DNA of 64,000 nt from Ptiloglossa arizonensis. Its lineage: Eukaryota > Arthropoda > Insecta > Hymenoptera > Colletidae. The stretch's first letter is position 1. Every line of letters begins with the position of its first letter. Where the stretch lies: contig NC_135055.1 of NCBI RefSeq assembly GCF_051014685.1, forward strand, positions 6,684,001-6,748,000, read 5' to 3'. The notes under the pieces were generated by a model. The model was not told the origin of the DNA. It searched no databases and was given only the letters and a program-made list of their open reading frames with translations. Shown here in pieces: positions 62,325 through 64,000 of this stretch. A program made the translations under genes and the position numbers.

Positions 62325-63655
62325 ATCTTCATCTTTTTCTGTAAACAGATCAATTCAAGGATGAAATTAGAATTGATTAAATATATATGTCATTGCATTT
62401 TAAAAATGAAATCCGGTACGTGTAATCTAGTTATCAAAAAGTACTTGGCATTGTTTAAGAGCTTAAAAATATTTAAGTATAATTAACTTGAGTAAGTAGA
62501 ATATATTAAATAAAGTGCAAAGGGGTTAATTAAAGAAAAAGGAGCGCAATGTGTATGTCCTTTTATTCGTTTTAAACTCATATCTTCGTACATCTGACAA
62601 CGAAGCTGTTACCGCTTCAGCTGCGCACCCTGCGTGCCACATCCGTCACAGATGTTGGTAGTTTTGGTAAAAAACGAGAATGAGAAAACAACATGCGAGT
62701 AACATCTTTTCATACATACTAGAAAACGACCATCGGATGCTGGAGATTCATACTATTTCTTTTAACATATCAAGAACCGGATTCATATGCTGAATTTAAA
62801 CTCCAAACGAGTTGGCATCTTGCAGTTTAAAGGTCTTTCTTCTTCGTTGCAGCTGTTGAATCAGGATAAAAAATCTCATCCTTATTCAATTAACGAAATT
62901 CATATAACGTCCAACATAATGTGAAACTTTCTTCTTGATAACATAGGTAGCTCCATTTTTACAGGATGACATTGATAAATTATTTTCATTAATTCAATTA
63001 TTTCCGAAAATGCATAAGGTTTTAAAGACTTCAAAGCGACCGTAGTTCCAGACGTTTAGTCGCACAATTAAGGTCAAATAATATAATCTTTGAAATATCT
63101 CTCGTTTTTTCATTGATACAAATCTTTTCCCTACATTCATATTAAATACTGGATCAGTTATCCCAAGAGCAGAAAAAGTCTAAACATGTAAAAAATACCG
63201 AATCGTCGAACTCCCATGAAACCGTACAAAAATCCAAAATCGTCTTTGACGTGTCGAGTAGTCGACTAACGCAAACCTTACACAACGATAGTATTTTTTT
63301 TTTACTTCGAGTAGATAATCACACAATGTCGAAGGTTTGGTATCGGTGCATATAAGTTGCCTGATAATTGGCATACAGCGACGACACAGAAAGCAGAAGG
63401 AAATAGAAAAAAACAATAAGAATAGAGAAATGAAAGAATACTGCGTGTATTTTTCTACATGCTGGATTACATATCCTTAGAAAAAACAGGGTGAAACAAA
63501 ATTAAAATACTGTTAAACATATAATGCGCATTGTATTAATACATAATACAAGCTGTTCGCGTCTTTCTCTTCTTTTTGCGGCTGGTATTTTTTTTTGTTT
63601 CAATCATACGGATCGATAGAAAGGAACTTGAGTCAACGTAAGAGACAATAATAAT

Positions 63656-63735
63656 AACGATGATGATAATAATAATAATAATAATAATAATAATAGTAAT
63701 AATAATAATAATATTAATATTAATAATAGTAGTAA
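63656..63735. repeat. (AAT)n microsatellite
   Basis: GATGATGATAATAAT... with about ten consecutive AAT triplets, then AGT/ATT-interrupted copies. The 118- and 63-codon frames crossing it on each strand are low-complexity artefacts. Confidence 0.95.
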
Positions 63736-64000
63736 TAGTAATTATAACGCGTGTAAAGGGGAGGAGACCGTGGAGACGTACGAGACAATTAGAAGTAATC
63801 GTTCGTGACAAGAATTCCAGGATTTTGAAATTCAAAATATCTACTCTTTGATCTGTCGGGATCACGCGAGAGATTTCTGGACTTCTTTTCAACGTGAACG
63901 GACCTTCTGTTGTCTGTTTGGAACTCTAAGGACCCGTTTGTAGCTACATAGGTCTTAGCACATCGAGAACCAATAAATGGTGTCTAAAATTATGGGACAA

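Larger units (their letters stand above)
59953..64000. other. Scramblase 3' flank and gene-free DNA
   Basis: 4 kb without a recognisable gene. The start is scramblase 3' UTR. The region includes an inverted repeat with CTCF-like motifs (61953-62324), an AAT microsatellite (about 63656-63735) and a G+C-richer stretch around 62560-62700. It may be the 3' flank of a gene lying beyond the window. Confidence 0.5.

Noticed and set aside
63536..63892. 118-codon minus-strand ORF with a poly-isoleucine run
   Set aside because: Produced by translating the AAT microsatellite.

Overview
This window is animal nuclear DNA, very probably from an insect. It is strongly AT-rich, coding genes are split by short introns (mostly 60-120 bp) with GT-AG ends, and the encoded proteins are conserved animal housekeeping proteins. 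A hymenopteran (bee-like) source is my inference from base composition and style; nothing in the window proves it. There are no prokaryotic operons, CRISPR arrays, phage genes or rRNA, and I found no convincing functional tRNA.

Layout, left to right. 85-1834 (+): SUCLA2, beta subunit of mitochondrial ADP-forming succinyl-CoA ligase, lacking only its transit-peptide exon. 3316-3931 (+): a compact four-exon PCLAF/PAF15 gene (PCNA clamp-associated factor). 4729-10579 (+): a complete 17-exon CAND1. 10580-14552: gene-free. 14553-29869 (+): a TMEM205-family membrane protein whose first coding exon, behind a TATA promoter, appears to be joined to its other exons by a 14.2 kb intron full of repeats. 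32401-33658 (-): DCAF7/WDR68. 35125-37652 (+): RRM2, ribonucleotide reductase small subunit, with E2F-like sites upstream. 38990-39957 (-): ADI1, acireductone dioxygenase. 40713-43553 (+): a single-exon 946-residue protein, possibly Gemin4. 48976-49521 (-): intronless Rap2 GTPase. 53218-59952 (+): phospholipid scramblase with a 3.8 kb first intron. 59953-64000: gene-free, with an inverted repeat carrying CTCF-like motifs.

The genes are an ordinary eukaryotic neighbourhood, not a pathway cluster. Loose links exist: PCLAF and RRM2 both serve S-phase DNA synthesis; CAND1 and DCAF7 both act with cullin-RING ligases; DCAF7/RRM2 and ADI1/Gemin4-like are head-to-head pairs, while TMEM205/DCAF7 and RRM2/ADI1 are tail-to-tail.

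The less expected material is mostly non-coding or about gene structure: a GC-AG intron in SUCLA2, a small TTAA-flanked element in a CAND1 intron, a nested fold-back at 11.5 kb, small inverted-repeat elements and a tandem repeat in the TMEM205 intron, a dispersed repeat at 30.6 and 38.1 kb, an orphan exon-like ORF in scramblase intron 1, and the inverted repeat near 62 kb. I did not find a clearly new biological system. Exon ends were placed by reading splice signals and codon phase by eye, guided by remembered family sequences; no alignment or transcript data was available.
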